Notes: generated from the sequence alone by a model not told the origin. 64,000 nt of DNA from Mucilaginibacter rigui (GCF_014773275.1 NZ_JACWMW010000002.1:434001-498000); one strand, 5' to 3'. Positions 8,549 through 19,842 are shown, numbered from the stretch's first letter. Program-made: numbers and translations.

Positions 8549-8836
8549 GTGAAAACTTTAATCGAATTTAAAGAATCATTGAATTTAGACCAGCCTATCG
8601 GCGAGCTCTGTGTTCAGTTAAAAAGTCTATGGTATGATGGTAAGGGTGATTGGTATCAAGCGCATGCCCTGGTTGATCAATTAAAAGATCAGGGATCGGC
8701 GTGGGTTCATGCCTACCTACACCGTAAAGAAGGTGATATCTGGAATGCGGATTACTGGTATAGCAAAGCGCGGCATATTCGCCCAAACTTGTCTTTACAA
8801 AAGGAGTGGGAGCAGTTGGTGTTACATTTGCTTTAA
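8549..8836 (+). CDS. Small conserved protein of unknown function, 95 aa
   Basis: A 95-residue protein rich in Trp and Tyr. The WYDGKGDW, SAWVHAYLHRKEGD and NADYWYSKA segments look like a single TPR-like helical hairpin; I recall very similar small proteins across Sphingobacteriales and other bacteria, with no assigned role. The start is GTG at 8549; the nearby ATG at 8542 is out of frame and leads to a stop after nine codons. It stands alone after the island, so it is probably the first core gene to its right. Confidence 0.7.
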   Translation: MKTLIEFKESLNLDQPIGELCVQLKSLWYDGKGDWYQAHALVDQLKDQGSAWVHAYLHRKEGDIWNADYWYSKARHIRPNLSLQKEWEQLVLHLL

Positions 8837-8956
8837 TTGGAGATAGGTAATTTCTTTGTATATATTATGTTGAGCTTGACAGGCCCATTGGGTGAAAATC
8901 TGAAGGGCTTTTTGTTTATATTGCATTTTTGTGTTTAATAATAAATCTAATCTATC

Positions 8957-9816
8957 GTGAGCAGGAAGTTTTTATTCTGGCCGATACTCATATACCTTAT
9001 TATAGGATTTGTTTGGCTGGTTACCGGTACCTGGCTGCTTAACCATATTCAAGCTAACCACCCTTCGGCAAATTTGAAGTACCTGTGGGATATAAAAAAC
9101 ATTGTTTTTCTTTTAGCGAGTGTAATTGGTGTTGTTTATTTAATGAACAGCTATTATAAAATATTACTGCTAAAGGAAAGGGTTTTAAACGGGCAGTTGC
9201 AAAGGGGAAAGTTGAACTTGATGCATTATTAAATATTTATGAGGTTGTTACCCGGGCAACAAGCGATGTTATATGGGATTACGATATTACCAGTGATGAA
9301 CTAACGTGGATTAGTGGTTACAAGGAGGTGCTTGGATATAAAGATAAGTCAATAGCAACAAACGTTTTCTGGAATATGAAGCGCATACACGGGGACGACA
9401 GGGCTACTATTATTAGCGCCTTTAAAAAGGTGCTTGCAGAAAAAAAGCAAAAATGGAATGCAGAATACAGGTACCAATGCTAGGATGGTAGTTATAAATA
9501 TGTTTTAGACCGCGGGTATCTGATCTGCGATCAAAATAATAAACCTGTCAGAATGATTGGTGCGATGCAGGATATTAGCACACCTAAATTATATGGCCAG
9601 CAATTAGAGGAGCAAAATGCGCGGCTGAAAAAAATTGCCTGGCTAAACTCTCACGAAATAAGAAGGCCGCTTTGTAATATAACGGGGCTGATCCCATTAA
9701 TTAAGGCTTGCGCCAATAATACCGAAGACCTGAATCACCTGCTCTCCCTTTTAGAAAAAGCATCAACCGAGTTGGATGATACCATCAGCAAAATAAACGA
9801 AACAAGCCAGGATTAG
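8957..9816 (+). pseudogene. Decayed PAS-domain / histidine-kinase-like membrane sensor
   Basis: The 5' part (GTG at 8957) encodes a protein with two hydrophobic segments (about residues 6-30 and 47-67). Near 9205-9230 the frame shifts; the continuing frame reads VELDALLNIYEVV, then a PAS-like domain (VIWDYDITSDELTWISG, WNAEYRYQC, DGSYKYVLDRG, GAMQDIS). A TAG at 9481 lies in frame inside that PAS domain, where a Lys-like codon would be expected. The 3' part has an H-box-like NSHEIRRPLCNITG (about 9649-9690) but no ATPase domain. Two independent lesions make a pseudogene likely; a sequencing error would have to occur twice. Confidence 0.75.
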
Positions 9817-9829
9817 CAGAAGATAGGGA

Positions 9830-10971
9830 TTAGCCCTTCTTCTTCAAATAATCATGTACAAACTGATCTACATCAGCCAAATCTATATTAGCTTTAAGTA
9901 TGCGCCATTGCCCATCGACCAGGAAATAGGCGGGGACTGTTTTTATCTGCCAGTTAGCAACGTTTGGCGAACTATCGCCTTTAAAATCGGCCACCTGCGG
10001 CCAGGTTAACTGGCTTAGTTTAACTGCGCGTTCCCAGGTTTGTTTGTTGGCATCGGTAGCAACACTTACTGTTTTAAAACCCCCTTTATCGCTATCGCTT
10101 AAAATAAGGCCGTTAAGCATTTTAGAGTGGTTTATTTCGCTTAACTGACTGGTTGATGTCCAAAACTCTACCAATATTACTTTGGCGCTTATGGATCTCT
10201 TATCGAATGCTTTCCCATCGATAGTAAAGCCTGCAATATCGGGTGCGCTTGCTCCCGGCAAAAGCTTGGTTAAGATGCTTATTTTGTTGGCAATCTTTAC
10301 GCCGTCGTCAGTGCTTTTAGCTTTTTCGGTAAGCTTTTTAAAAATGCTGTTATATTCAACCGGGTACTCATCCATGTATTGCTGCGCCATAATATGTGCA
10401 GCGACAACGTTATCCGGATGTTTGGCCACGTAGGCAGTTAGTATCTCCGGCTCCAGCTTTCTACGCTTTATTTGATAACCCCGGGTTTTATCGGTCAGTG
10501 CTGTGTGCGCTTTTTTAGTTAACGCTTTCGCTTCGCGCGTATCCAGATATATCAGTAACGAATCTATGGTGTGGTTAAGGCCCCCGGATAATTCATTTTC
10601 GGTTTTATAATAATCAGAAAGCTGTCGCTGCGTATGCGATGTGGTTGTAATGCCCGGGTAAATACCCCTGCTGTTTGGCTTAACATCTATGGTATAGCTG
10701 CCATTCTCCAGGTATATCTCGAAACTGTTTTTGGCGCTTAATGGCTTGGTGTTATCCAGTACAGTAATATTATAATAGCCGGGGGCTTCAAAAGCCTTGC
10801 TGATGGTAGCGCTGCCATCCTTTATATTTTGCTTAACAGCTCCTGGTTGTTTTGGTTGATGATGACCGTACCGCTTGCTATACCGGAAGTTTTAATATTT
10901 AATTCAACTTTAGGCGGTTGGTTGCAGGCTGTAATAAACAACACCGCGGCGATAAGGTAATAGTATTTCAT
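9830..10971 (-). pseudogene. TlpA-like DUF4369-type lipoprotein, frameshifted and lacking the CxxC pair
   Basis: Read from an ATG at 10971, the product starts with a lipoprotein signal (MKYYYLIAAVLFITAC, Cys16) and runs for about 45 residues before a TAA. A one-base shift near 10838-10842 restores a frame that continues without a stop through a DUF4369-like beta domain (KDGSATISKAFEAPGYY) to a C-terminal thioredoxin fold ending at 9830. Repaired, the protein would have about 380 residues, normal for the family. In the thioredoxin fold the site that should read WCxxC reads WTSTSQL, with no cysteine, so redox chemistry is absent as well. The 3' half alone has an open frame from an internal Met at 10429. 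Either decay or a sequence error explains the shift. Confidence 0.75.
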
Positions 10972-11065
10972 TATAAATAATCAGGAGACCGAAAATAGAG
11001 AATATCTTTTCAATTTTAAAAGAACTTTTAAGCCGGGTTTAACATTTGTTAAACCCGGCTGTTTG

Positions 11066-14000
11066 TTATTTAAAATCTAAGTCGCCAATGTATACTCCGC
11101 CCTTGGCATCTTTTTTCATTTGCAGTACAATCATCTCTTTCTTTTCTTGTGGTGTTCCGTAATGGGTGTACATCTCGGCCATAATAGTTGTTGGCCCCGC
11201 AATGGTTGCCTGGGTATCGCCATAATAATCTATCTCTATCTTGTAGGTGCCTTTTATGGATTTTTTCAGCATGAATTGTTCGGGGCCAAAACCCTGGGTC
11301 ATATCGCGCGAGATGCGGCCACCAGCTGCGGTACGGTTATGGCTGTAAAAGCATTTTTCGCCATTCGGGTCGGTTACCCACAGGTCAATATCGGTGTTGT
11401 TCATGTTCCAGTTCATAACAATCCTTATATCAACCGGCAGTGGTTTAATAAACTTTTTAGAGATAGCGGACTGGGAAAGCCGCGGCTTATGCAACGCTAT
11501 AATATGATTTATTTCGGGCAGGAAGATCTCCTGTATCCCTCTGTAAATATTGTCGGCATCGTTGGTGTAGCTTTTTGTCATGGCGGCATAAAGTACATCA
11601 AGCGCTTTTTGATATTCGCCGGCATCGGCAAGCGCCAACCCGTAATCGCGGTAACTTTGCGGGTCTAAGGGGCGCAGTTCGGTTACCTTTTTAAAGGCGA
11701 ATACTTCGCTTTCAAAATCACCAAGCTGTTTAAATTTATAGCCCAGCATTTTGTATAATTCGTAGCTCTCCAAGTCTAACTCGGCCAGGTTGCTTAATAC
11801 CCGTATACCAATCTCCCGGTTACCCGTTGTTATGAAATAATTAGCCACATCAAAATAATACACCGGATTGCTTTTTTGGCCGGCACGCAACTCTAAATAT
11901 TTTTGATACTGATTCTCTTTAGCCGTTTTTTTAAGCACTTTCAAATAATCCTCGTCGGCTTTTTTATAAGTGATATCGATACCTTTTGCAGCACTACCAC
12001 TACGTAATGAATCTGCATTTGAAGCTGCGCTTCTTTTAGTGGTGATAATGATCGCACCGCTCGCTGCATTCGCCCCATATAAAGCAGTTGCGTTTGACCC
12101 ATTCAATACAGATATATTGTCGATATCATCCGGGTTTAAATTTTTCAAAACATCCTGCGGAACAATAATATTATCTAAAATCACTAATGCTTTGTCGTTT
12201 GAGGCCACCGACCTGTTGCCTCTTAGCACGATGCGTGTGTTTGGGTTTGCGCCAGACGATATTACATTTACTTGCAAACCGGCAACCATGCCATTCAAGG
12301 CTTGAGGTAAATTCTTTGTGTAGCCATGTGTAATTGCATCGGGGCTTGCTGGTTGAGTAGTATCGTAGCCTTGTGCGCTTCCGGGGGGATTTATGGTACT
12401 AACCGAACCTGTTACATCCCTTCTTCTTTGTACATTGGTACCGGTCACTACAACCTCGTTAAGTTGCCCCGGGTTTACACGCTGACTCGCCGCATGAGCG
12501 CTCCTTTCCTCAACAACCTGCCTTACATCTGCACTACCAACAGGCTCATCAATTTGGACTACTGAAGCGGCATCGCCAGTAACGCGTTTCCTTTTGGTTT
12601 TTGGGGTTAGTTTAGGGTTGTTATCCCGGTTCCACCAACGTGTCAACTCACTCATCATATTGGTGGCCGTAGTAAGGTTTTCTCTTTGCAGGGAGTTTAT
12701 ATTGCTGCCCCGCTGCTTCATTATGGCATTATATTCGGCACGCAGTTCTGCAGGCGGCTCAATCTCATATTGGATATAATCATTAATTGTTTCCAGTATA
12801 ATGAGCGATGTGTTGCGGGTTATAATGCCAAAGCGTTTACCCAGTTGTTCTATCGGTTGTTTATTGGTATTATAATCAATATCCGGTTCGTTTATTTTTT
12901 TCTGTGCCCAAAGTTTGGCAACATCAACATTATCAACAGCATTTTTTTGCAGGTCGAGGTCTACGTTTTTTTCAACGCTCACCTTGTTGCCATAGCCAAA
13001 CTGTAAAATAACAGATTGATTTGGATTACGGGTAATACCGGCTACTGAAAAAGCGCCATTAACAGTAACGTGTAGCGAAGGATAACTTTCTTCAATATCT
13101 CCGCCATTTTTGATGCCTAAAAAATGCAGGGGCTGCATCATTACTTTTTGTAGCGCCTGCTCAGGGGTAATGGTATTAAGGTCTATCAGTACCCCGCCCG
13201 ATTTTAATGCGATCAGCTTTAAGTTATTATAATCGGCAGTGGCCGATGAATTGATGCAGTAAACGGGCTTGTTGTTTAGCTTTAAGGTTTTATCGCCAAA
13301 GGTTTGGTGGCCGTCGCTCATCAATAAAAATTCGTCGGCATTGTATTTCGATAGGTCGATGTTGCCAAGATCGGTAGCGCCATCATAAACCATGCTTTTT
13401 AAATCGGCCTTTAAAGCCGCCCAGCTGTTTTTTAGGGAGTACACCCTGGTTTTTAAAACTTTGTTGCTAAAGGTTATCAGTGTAAGCTCTGCATCGCTAT
13501 TTTGTTCGGTGTAGTTTGCTAAAAATGAAAGCTCTTTGTTAATATCCCGGTTTGCGCCGCTTAGCGATGCATCCCACAATAAAGCAATACGTTTTGGCAG
13601 GGACTTTTCAATTTGTTTGGCAGGGATAATTGTGTTTACAAAATAGTAGTATTTGTTGCCAAGCTGCTGTAGCATTACCCCGATTGCATCGGCAGGTTTA
13701 GGGATGGAAAATGACAGGGCGTGGTCCGGAACGTAGTTTGTTTTTTCTACCGATGCCGTATAGGTGTTTTGATGCGCGTTAAACTTAAGTTCATCCGCAT
13801 TATCGGTAAGAGGCACAGTCGCGCTTTGTATTACAGATGCATTCAGGGAAAACTTTTGCACCGTATCTTTTAAATTGAGAGGCAAATTAAATTTAAGCAC
13901 CCCGTTATCTGCCATCGGGATCTCTTCTTCGTATCCAATAATAATGGTGCGGGTACTATTAGGATTAAGCGGATAGATGCGGGTACGGAAGGTATTACCC

Positions 14001-14383
14001 GCTACTTTCTCCAGCAATCCCGGGTCAATCCGGCGACGTTCTATCGATTCAAAAACTACTGTGCCCTTACCCCTGTCTACCGGTACAGCCTCACGCATTT
14101 TGCCGTTAATATCAAGGGCGTACCGGCTAATATTAACCCCATCCTTTAGCGGGAAGGTGAGTGTGCACTCCAAAACGCGCGAGGTGGAGTTGTAAAACGT
14201 CATTTGCCATGTTGTGCGACTTATATTGCCATACACGGCTACGTCAATTTTCAACTGCTGCAGTTTTACACCGGTATTGCTCTGGCCATCAACAGTAATT
14301 TGCGGCGATTGTGCTTTTACAATTGTTGAGCTGATAATTAATAATAGCAGGAAACATAATAGTGATCTGGTCTGTGCTTTCAT
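11066..14383 (-). CDS. VIT/vWA protein with embedded SusC-type TonB plug, TPR and DUF2135 domains
   Basis: About 1105 residues from the ATG at 14383, chosen because [17 protein letters not shown] begins a clean signal peptide ending near VKAQ; a 13-residue longer start exists. In order: VIT domain (about 28-160); vWA domain with a DASLS metal site (about 262-430); a low-complexity linker; a stretch at about 632-785 that matches a SusC-like plug ([64 protein letters not shown]); a TPR-like helical region (about 820-940); and a DUF2135 beta domain (about 980-1100, [15 protein letters not shown]). There is no beta barrel after the plug. Probably periplasmic or surface-exposed; function unknown. 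The plug fusion is directly visible, its role is not. Confidence 0.85.
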   Translation of the reverse strand: MKAQTRSLLCFLLLLIISSTIVKAQSPQITVDGQSNTGVKLQQLKIDVAVYGNISRTTWQMTFYNSTSRVLECTLTFPLKDGVNISRYALDINGKMREAVPVDRGKGTVVFESIERRRIDPGLLEKVAGNTFRTRIYPLNPNSTRTIIIGYEEEIPMADNGVLKFNLPLNLKDTVQKFSLNASVIQSATVPLTDNADELKFNAHQNTYTASVEKTNYVPDHALSFSIPKPADAIGVMLQQLGNKYYYFVNTIIPAKQIEKSLPKRIALLWDASLSGANRDINKELSFLANYTEQNSDAELTLITFSNKVLKTRVYSLKNSWAALKADLKSMVYDGATDLGNIDLSKYNADEFLLMSDGHQTFGDKTLKLNNKPVYCINSSATADYNNLKLIALKSGGVLIDLNTITPEQALQKVMMQPLHFLGIKNGGDIEESYPSLHVTVNGAFSVAGITRNPNQSVILQFGYGNKVSVEKNVDLDLQKNAVDNVDVAKLWAQKKINEPDIDYNTNKQPIEQLGKRFGIITRNTSLIILETINDYIQYEIEPPAELRAEYNAIMKQRGSNINSLQRENLTTATNMMSELTRWWNRDNNPKLTPKTKRKRVTGDAASVVQIDEPVGSADVRQVVEERSAHAASQRVNPGQLNEVVVTGTNVQRRRDVTGSVSTINPPGSAQGYDTTQPASPDAITHGYTKNLPQALNGMVAGLQVNVISSGANPNTRIVLRGNRSVASNDKALVILDNIIVPQDVLKNLNPDDIDNISVLNGSNATALYGANAASGAIIITTKRSAASNADSLRSGSAAKGIDITYKKADEDYLKVLKKTAKENQYQKYLELRAGQKSNPVYYFDVANYFITTGNREIGIRVLSNLAELDLESYELYKMLGYKFKQLGDFESEVFAFKKVTELRPLDPQSYRDYGLALADAGEYQKALDVLYAAMTKSYTNDADNIYRGIQEIFLPEINHIIALHKPRLSQSAISKKFIKPLPVDIRIVMNWNMNNTDIDLWVTDPNGEKCFYSHNRTAAGGRISRDMTQGFGPEQFMLKKSIKGTYKIEIDYYGDTQATIAGPTTIMAEMYTHYGTPQEKKEMIVLQMKKDAKGGVYIGDLDFK

Positions 14384-14544
14384 CGTATTGCTTGTTTCCT
14401 GTAGGATGCAATACAAAAGCATATTCCATAAATTATTTATAAAAATAATTTCCGCCGAAACGGCTTACATTTCTATAACTTGCTTAGACTGTTTCTAAAT
14501 AATCAATATCATTCCTTTAAGCCGAAACCATTTCTATCTTTTGG

Positions 14545-14552
14545 TACTTTTG
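14545..14552 (+). promoter_or_regulatory. Putative -7 promoter element for sdhCAB
   Basis: TACTTTTG fits the Bacteroidota -7 consensus TAnnTTTG and lies 22 bases before the sdhC ATG. I do not see a TTTG at the matching -33 spacing, so this is a partial promoter match. Confidence 0.4.
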
Positions 14553-14573
14553 CGTAAATAAATCTGATCAATA

Positions 14574-15353
14574 ATGAGCGAATTTAAACAAACCTTTAAC
14601 TCATCACTGGGAAAGAAGCTGATCATGGCTTTAACTGGCTTGTTTTTGTGTACTTTCTTAATTGTGCACCTTGGCGGTAACCTTTTATTATTTAAAGACG
14701 ACCAGGGCTTTGCATTTAACAGCTACGCAAATTTCTTAACGCATTTTCCTCCTATAGAAGTTATAGCCTATTTGCTGTACCTATCTATAATAGTGCATGC
14801 TGTTTATGCCCTGGTGTTAACTATTAAAAACCGCAGGGCAAGGCCGGTGGGTTATGCCGTGCAGCCAAAGTCGGATGCCTCATGGTCATCAAAAAACATG
14901 GGCTTATTGGGTTCTATCCTGCTATTGTTCATTGTAATACACATGGGCGATTTTTGGTTTACCTACAAGTACAACAACATTTTAGGCTTTAAAGAGTACC
15001 GCACCAATCTGGCTACAAACGAAACCACGGTATCTGATTACACCCCCCAGGTTGCCGATTTTGAAAGGTCGATCTCTACCGAGAACAATGTAGAGATAGT
15101 ACGTGTAAAAGACCTGCATGCACGCATCCAAAGCAGCTTTAGCCATTTATGGTATGTTGCATTCTATGTAATAGCAATGGGCGCGGTGTCATTCCACCTG
15201 TTGCATGGCTTTCAAAGCGCGTTCCGTACGCTGGGCTGGGTACATAAAAAGTACACACCTATTGTTTACTTCTTCGGCACCTGGCTGTTTGCGGTTATTA
15301 TACCGATAGGCTTCGCCCTAATGCCGATTATATATTACTTAAAGAGTTTATAA
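14574..15353 (+). CDS. sdhC: Succinate dehydrogenase cytochrome b subunit
   Basis: A 259-residue membrane protein with about five hydrophobic segments, the first at KLIMALTGLFLCTFLIVHL. It belongs to the single-subunit diheme cytochrome b type that Bacteroidota use with SdhA and SdhB (also called the b558 family). Histidines in or near the helices (IVHLGGN, IIVHAVYAL, IVIHMGDFW, FHLLHGF) are candidate heme ligands. It anchors the complex and passes electrons to menaquinone. It is first in the sdhC-sdhA-sdhB cluster; sdhA starts 24 bases later. Confidence 0.95.
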   Translation: MSEFKQTFNSSLGKKLIMALTGLFLCTFLIVHLGGNLLLFKDDQGFAFNSYANFLTHFPPIEVIAYLLYLSIIVHAVYALVLTIKNRRARPVGYAVQPKSDASWSSKNMGLLGSILLLFIVIHMGDFWFTYKYNNILGFKEYRTNLATNETTVSDYTPQVADFERSISTENNVEIVRVKDLHARIQSSFSHLWYVAFYVIAMGAVSFHLLHGFQSAFRTLGWVHKKYTPIVYFFGTWLFAVIIPIGFALMPIIYYLKSL

Positions 15354-15377
15354 AGTTTACGCTAAATAATATTTGAA

Positions 15378-17312
15378 ATGAGTTTAGATGCTAAAATTCC
15401 GCAAGGCCCATTAGCCGAAAAATGGAGCAAGCATAAATTTAATTTAAAGCTGGTTAACCCTTCCAATAAGCGTAAGTACGATGTTATTGTTGTAGGTACA
15501 GGTTTAGCCGGCGCATCTGCGGCGGCATCACTGGCCGAGCTTGGTTATAACGTTAAATCATTTTGCTTTCAGGATAGCCCACGCCGTGCGCACTCTATTG
15601 CTGCACAGGGTGGTATTAACGCTGCAAAAAATTATCAAAACGATGGCGATAGCGTTTATCGCCTTTTTTACGATACTATTAAAGGTGGTGATTACCGCGC
15701 CCGCGAAGGCAACGTTTACCGCCTGGCAGAGGTATCTGTAAATATCATTGACCAGTGCGTTGCACAAGGCGTACCATTTGCCCGCGAATATGGCGGCTTA
15801 TTGGATAACCGTTCATTCGGTGGTTCGCAGGTGTCACGTACGTTTTATGCCCGTGGCCAAACAGGGCAACAGCTTTTATTAGGTGCGTATTCGGCATTGA
15901 ACCGCCAGATCCACCTGGGTAAAGTAAAAATGTACACCCGTACAGAGATGCTTGATGTGGTTGTTATTGACGGCCATGCCAAAGGTATCATCACCCGTAA
16001 CTTAAAAACCGGCGAGATTGAAACACATGCCGGTCATGCTGTGCTATTAGCTACAGGCGGTTATGGTAACGTGTTCTACCTGTCAACAAACGCAATCGGA
16101 TCTAACGTAACTGCAGCGTGGCGCGCCCACAAACGTGGTGCATACTTTGCCAACCCTTGCTATACCCAGATCCACCCAACCTGTATACCGGTTACCGGCG
16201 ATCACCAGAGCAAGCTTACGCTGATGTCTGAATCGTTACGTAACGATGGCCGTGTCTGGGCACCAAAAACGGTTGAGATAGCACAAAAACTTCAAAAGAA
16301 AGAGATCAGTGCTTCTGATGTAAAAGAAGAAGACAGGGATTACTTCCTGGAAAGAAAATATCCGTCATTCGGTAACCTTGTACCGCGCGATGTGGCATCA
16401 CGTAATGCCAAAGAAATGTCTGACGAGGGCAAGGGTGTAGGTACAACCGGCTTAGCTGTTTACCTTGATTTTGCCGAAGCCATACAACGTTTAGGCGAAG
16501 ATACTGTACGCGCTAAATATGGTAACTTGTTTGACATGTACCTGCAAATTACGGACGAGAACCCGTACAAACAGCCAATGCGCATTTACCCGGCGGTACA
16601 CTATACAATGGGCGGCCTTTGGGTTGATTATAATTTAAGCACAAACGTACCGGGTTTATACGCCATGGGCGAATGTAACTTTAGCGACCACGGTGCAAAC
16701 CGCCTTGGTGCATCAGCACTGATGCAGGGCTTATCTGACGGTTACTTTGTAATCCCTTACACACTGGGCGATTACCTTGCAACCATAGGGCCGAAGCCTG
16801 TTGATAAAAATCACCCTGCTTTTGAGAAAACCAAACAGGATGTTATTGCATACAACAACAAATTGCTTGCCCTTAAAGGCACTAAAACAGTTGTTGAATA
16901 CCACCGCGAGCTTGGCCACATTATGTGGGAGTACTGCGGAATGGCACGTACCGAAGAAGGTTTGACCAAAGCTAAGGCGATGATAAAAGAGCTGAAAGCC
17001 GATTTTTGGAAGAACGCTATTGTAACCGGCGAAAACGAAGAAGTGAATGCTGCCCTTGAAAGAGCAGGCCGTGTTGCTGATTTTATTGAGCTTGGCGAAC
17101 TGATGGTTACCGATGCGTTAAACCGTCGAGAATCATGCGGTGGACACTTCCGCCTGGAGTCGCAAACAGAAGAAGGCGAAGCCTTACGCGATGACGACAA
17201 CTTCGCTTTTGTATCAGCATGGGAATTTACCGGTGAAAACCAGGAAGAAGTGCTGCACAAAGAAGAGCTGATTTTTGAAAATGTTAAGTTAACACAACGT
17301 AGTTATAAATAG
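15378..17312 (+). CDS. sdhA: Succinate dehydrogenase / fumarate reductase flavoprotein subunit
   Basis: A 644-residue flavoprotein. The FAD dinucleotide fold [17 protein letters not shown] starts at residue 40, and [10 protein letters not shown] carries H72, the expected covalent FAD attachment site. The substrate region [16 protein letters not shown] and the C-terminal [10 protein letters not shown] arginine are present. It oxidises succinate to fumarate in the TCA cycle, passing electrons to SdhB. The length is typical of the Bacteroidota form. An 83-base spacer with imperfect inverted words separates it from sdhB. Confidence 0.97.
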   Translation: MSLDAKIPQGPLAEKWSKHKFNLKLVNPSNKRKYDVIVVGTGLAGASAAASLAELGYNVKSFCFQDSPRRAHSIAAQGGINAAKNYQNDGDSVYRLFYDTIKGGDYRAREGNVYRLAEVSVNIIDQCVAQGVPFAREYGGLLDNRSFGGSQVSRTFYARGQTGQQLLLGAYSALNRQIHLGKVKMYTRTEMLDVVVIDGHAKGIITRNLKTGEIETHAGHAVLLATGGYGNVFYLSTNAIGSNVTAAWRAHKRGAYFANPCYTQIHPTCIPVTGDHQSKLTLMSESLRNDGRVWAPKTVEIAQKLQKKEISASDVKEEDRDYFLERKYPSFGNLVPRDVASRNAKEMSDEGKGVGTTGLAVYLDFAEAIQRLGEDTVRAKYGNLFDMYLQITDENPYKQPMRIYPAVHYTMGGLWVDYNLSTNVPGLYAMGECNFSDHGANRLGASALMQGLSDGYFVIPYTLGDYLATIGPKPVDKNHPAFEKTKQDVIAYNNKLLALKGTKTVVEYHRELGHIMWEYCGMARTEEGLTKAKAMIKELKADFWKNAIVTGENEEVNAALERAGRVADFIELGELMVTDALNRRESCGGHFRLESQTEEGEALRDDDNFAFVSAWEFTGENQEEVLHKEELIFENVKLTQRSYK

Positions 17313-17395
17313 GAGAATGGTTGATTGAGTTTAATAGGGAATGGTTAAAACCACTCACCACTTAACTTAATCAGCTACTCACTAATCTCAAAACA

Positions 17396-18184
17396 ATGAG
17401 TGGACACATGAACCTGACGCTGAAAGTATGGCGCCAAAAAAACACACAAACACCGGGCAAGTTTGTGACCTATAAGGCCGAAAATATTTCGCCGGATATG
17501 TCTTTTCTGGAAATGCTTGACGTGGTGAACGAAAGCCTTACCCGTAAAAACGAGGAGCCTATCTATTTTGATCATGACTGCCGCGAAGGTATTTGCGGTT
17601 CTTGCTCATTATATATTAACGGCCACCCGCACGGCCCTAAAAAAGCCATTACAACCTGCCAGTTGCACATGCGTACCTTTAACGATGGTGAGACCATTAC
17701 TATCGAGCCATGGCGTTCGGCTGCGTTCCCGATAGTGAAGGATCTGGCGACAGACCGTTCAGCTTTCGACCGCATCCAGCAGGCAGGTGGTTACGTATCG
17801 GTAAATACCGGTGGTGTGCCCGATGCCAACATCATCCCAATCCCTAAGGTTATTGCCGACGAGGCTTTCAACTCGGCTACCTGTATTGGTTGCGGGGCCT
17901 GCGTTGCTGCTTGTAAAAATGCATCGGCTATGTTATTCACCTCAGCAAAAATTACCCAGTTAGGGTTACTGCCACAAGGCCAGACAGAGCGTTATAGCCG
18001 CGTACAAGCCATGGTTGCCCAAATGGACGAAGAAGGTTTTGGTAACTGTACCAATACCGGTGCCTGCGAAGCAGAGTGCCCTAAAGAGATCAGCCTGAAC
18101 AACATCGCGTTCATGAATAACGATTTCTTCAGCGCAAAACTGTTCCGCGAGGAGCACGCACACGATCACGCCGGTGGCGAATAA
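17396..18184 (+). CDS. sdhB: Succinate dehydrogenase iron-sulfur subunit
   Basis: A 262-residue protein with an N-terminal 2Fe-2S ferredoxin domain ([10 protein letters not shown] ... TTCQ) and a C-terminal domain with [14 protein letters not shown] and [14 protein letters not shown] for the 4Fe-4S and 3Fe-4S centres. It relays electrons from SdhA to SdhC. Last gene of the cluster, followed by a bidirectional terminator. The ATG at 17396 is used; a second Met at residue 4 is an alternative start. Confidence 0.97.
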   Translation: MSGHMNLTLKVWRQKNTQTPGKFVTYKAENISPDMSFLEMLDVVNESLTRKNEEPIYFDHDCREGICGSCSLYINGHPHGPKKAITTCQLHMRTFNDGETITIEPWRSAAFPIVKDLATDRSAFDRIQQAGGYVSVNTGGVPDANIIPIPKVIADEAFNSATCIGCGACVAACKNASAMLFTSAKITQLGLLPQGQTERYSRVQAMVAQMDEEGFGNCTNTGACEAECPKEISLNNIAFMNNDFFSAKLFREEHAHDHAGGE

Positions 18185-18209
18185 GCTATAAATACTATTT
18201 TAAAAAATA

Positions 18210-18239
18210 AAAGCCCGGCTGCATTTGCAATCGGGCTTT
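18210..18239. terminator. Bidirectional terminator between sdhB and a convergent gene
   Basis: AAAGCCCG (18210-18217) pairs with CGGGCTTT (18232-18239), with A-rich sequence on the left and TTGTTATAAAA on the right. It sits between two convergent genes. Confidence 0.75.
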
Positions 18240-18260
18240 GTTATAAAAGTCAAATCGGCC

Positions 18261-18743
18261 TTAAACTTTCTTGATCGCCGCTAACAGGTCGCTCGCTTCG
18301 GGTTGTTTCTCAAATGACTGTACCAACTGGCCGTTTTTACCATAAATGGCCACAAACGGTGTATGTTTAAGTTGGTAAAAGCGCTGTACGGTGTAGGTGT
18401 AGCCTTCGGTACCCAAAACAAAGTTCGGATAAGCTTTTAAGCCGTAATCATTCTCAAAGGTCTTAACCATTCGGATATCGGTAAACGTTATCATTATCAC
18501 CTGTATGTTTTTGAATTTAGCCATGGATGGCTTCATGTCATTGATCAGTTTTTGGCAGTGGGGGCAGTCCGGCGCAAAATAAATGATCATTACAGGTTTG
18601 TTCTTTACCAGGTCTGCCGGGGTAAGGTTTTGGTCTTTAGTTGTTAATATTTTATACGGGGGAATGGTAAGCGGTATAGTTTGTGCCTGTGTGCATGCAA
18701 AGCCGGCTATTACCGCAAGTAATAGAAATATAAGTCTTTTCAT
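18261..18743 (-). CDS. Exported thioredoxin-like protein (TlpA/ResA type)
   Basis: About 160 residues from the ATG at 18743, chosen because MKRLIFLLLAVIAGFACTQAQ is a good signal peptide; five more N-terminal codons are possible. The redox motif APDCPHCQKLIND is intact (CPHC). A cis-Pro-like segment YPNFVLG and a final KKNG-type hairpin (IYGKNGQLVQSF) complete a thioredoxin fold. It probably acts as a periplasmic thiol:disulfide reductase. Its gene lies convergent to sdhB and 28 bases downstream of an oxidoreductase gene on the same strand. Confidence 0.8.
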   Translation of the reverse strand: MKRLIFLLLAVIAGFACTQAQTIPLTIPPYKILTTKDQNLTPADLVKNKPVMIIYFAPDCPHCQKLINDMKPSMAKFKNIQVIMITFTDIRMVKTFENDYGLKAYPNFVLGTEGYTYTVQRFYQLKHTPFVAIYGKNGQLVQSFEKQPEASDLLAAIKKV

Positions 18744-18770
18744 TTGTTTTATCGTCATTTAGAAAATTAA

Positions 18771-19787
18771 TTAAGCCTCCAGCAGTTCCAGCTGCCAGGC
18801 AATATGTTCTTCTGTTACAGGGAATAACGCATTATCGCGAATTGTATGATAAACTGCATTAAATATTTCATTGTAATCGCCCTTTTGCGAAGGTACAGCT
18901 TCGGTACTTTTTTGGTTGTCTACACCTGCTGTTATTAATTGGCCCTCATTACCGGCAGGCTCAATTCCATAAGCCGGATCGGTTGGCATCATGCCTCTAT
19001 CAAGTTGTGCTTCCTGTACGTCGGTGCGGTTTTTAATAAAACTACCTAAAGTGCCGTTTATCCAGAAGCCCGGTGTATCACCGGCAATTTGCAGGCCCGA
19101 TGTTAAATAAACGTTAAGCTGATTTGGATATATTAAATGGTAATGGAAGTAATCGGGCACTTCAGAACCCTCACGGTAGATGCCCGTTGTTTTATGGAAC
19201 GAGATAGGTTTGCCAAATAACGCGATAGTGTTATCAATTAAATGTGCTCCAAGGTCATACACCAAACCACCGGCCGGTACGCCCTTGGTTTCTTTAAATG
19301 ATTTTACGCCTATTGCCGTTTTGTACCTGTCCATCCTGAAAGTAACTTCTATTAAATTACCCAGGCGGCCGCTTTCTATTACTTCTTTAGTTGATAAAAA
19401 GCCGCTATCGTATCGGCGGTTTTGGTAAACCATGAGGTGTTTGTTTAGCTTGCGGGCTGTATCAAACAACTCTTTAACCTGTGCCGATGTTGCAGCTGCT
19501 GGTTTTTCAAGCAGTACGTGTTTACCGGCTTTCATGGCCATCATGGCGTGCTCAAAATGCAGGTTGCTTGGGGTGTTTACAATAACAAGTTCTATCTCAT
19601 CATCATTTAACAACTCATCAATGTTGTTATAGCTAATAATGTCCGGATAAATATCGGCGGCCTTTTTTTGGCTGCGTTCAACTATCGCTTTAAGCTTAAA
19701 GCCCGGGTTGGTACTGATAAATGGGGCATGAAAAATCCTGCCCGACATGCCGTAGGCCATTAGGCCTGTAACTATTGGTGCTGCCAT
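18771..19787 (-). CDS. Gfo/Idh/MocA-family oxidoreductase
   Basis: A 338-residue protein. The N-terminal Rossmann domain has a variant dinucleotide loop (GLMAYGMSGRIFHAPF), followed by VIVNTPSNLHFEHAMMAMKAGKHV and the family hallmark EKPAAAT. The C-terminal alpha/beta domain (GGLVYDLGAHLIDNTIALFG) contains the conserved substrate-side His and Asp. It probably oxidises or reduces a sugar or polyol with NAD(P); the substrate cannot be read from sequence. It lies between the DUF4142 gene upstream, separated by a terminator, and the thioredoxin-like gene downstream. Confidence 0.9.
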   Translation of the reverse strand: MAAPIVTGLMAYGMSGRIFHAPFISTNPGFKLKAIVERSQKKAADIYPDIISYNNIDELLNDDEIELVIVNTPSNLHFEHAMMAMKAGKHVLLEKPAAATSAQVKELFDTARKLNKHLMVYQNRRYDSGFLSTKEVIESGRLGNLIEVTFRMDRYKTAIGVKSFKETKGVPAGGLVYDLGAHLIDNTIALFGKPISFHKTTGIYREGSEVPDYFHYHLIYPNQLNVYLTSGLQIAGDTPGFWINGTLGSFIKNRTDVQEAQLDRGMMPTDPAYGIEPAGNEGQLITAGVDNQKSTEAVPSQKGDYNEIFNAVYHTIRDNALFPVTEEHIAWQLELLEA

Positions 19788-19842
19788 GGTGGTAAATTTA
19801 TCATATTAACAGGTATCAACATAAATTATCTAAAATAAAAAA

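Noticed and set aside
11120..11668. 182-residue plus-strand frame opposite the VIT/plug gene
   Set aside because: Antisense shadow of a well-supported long gene.
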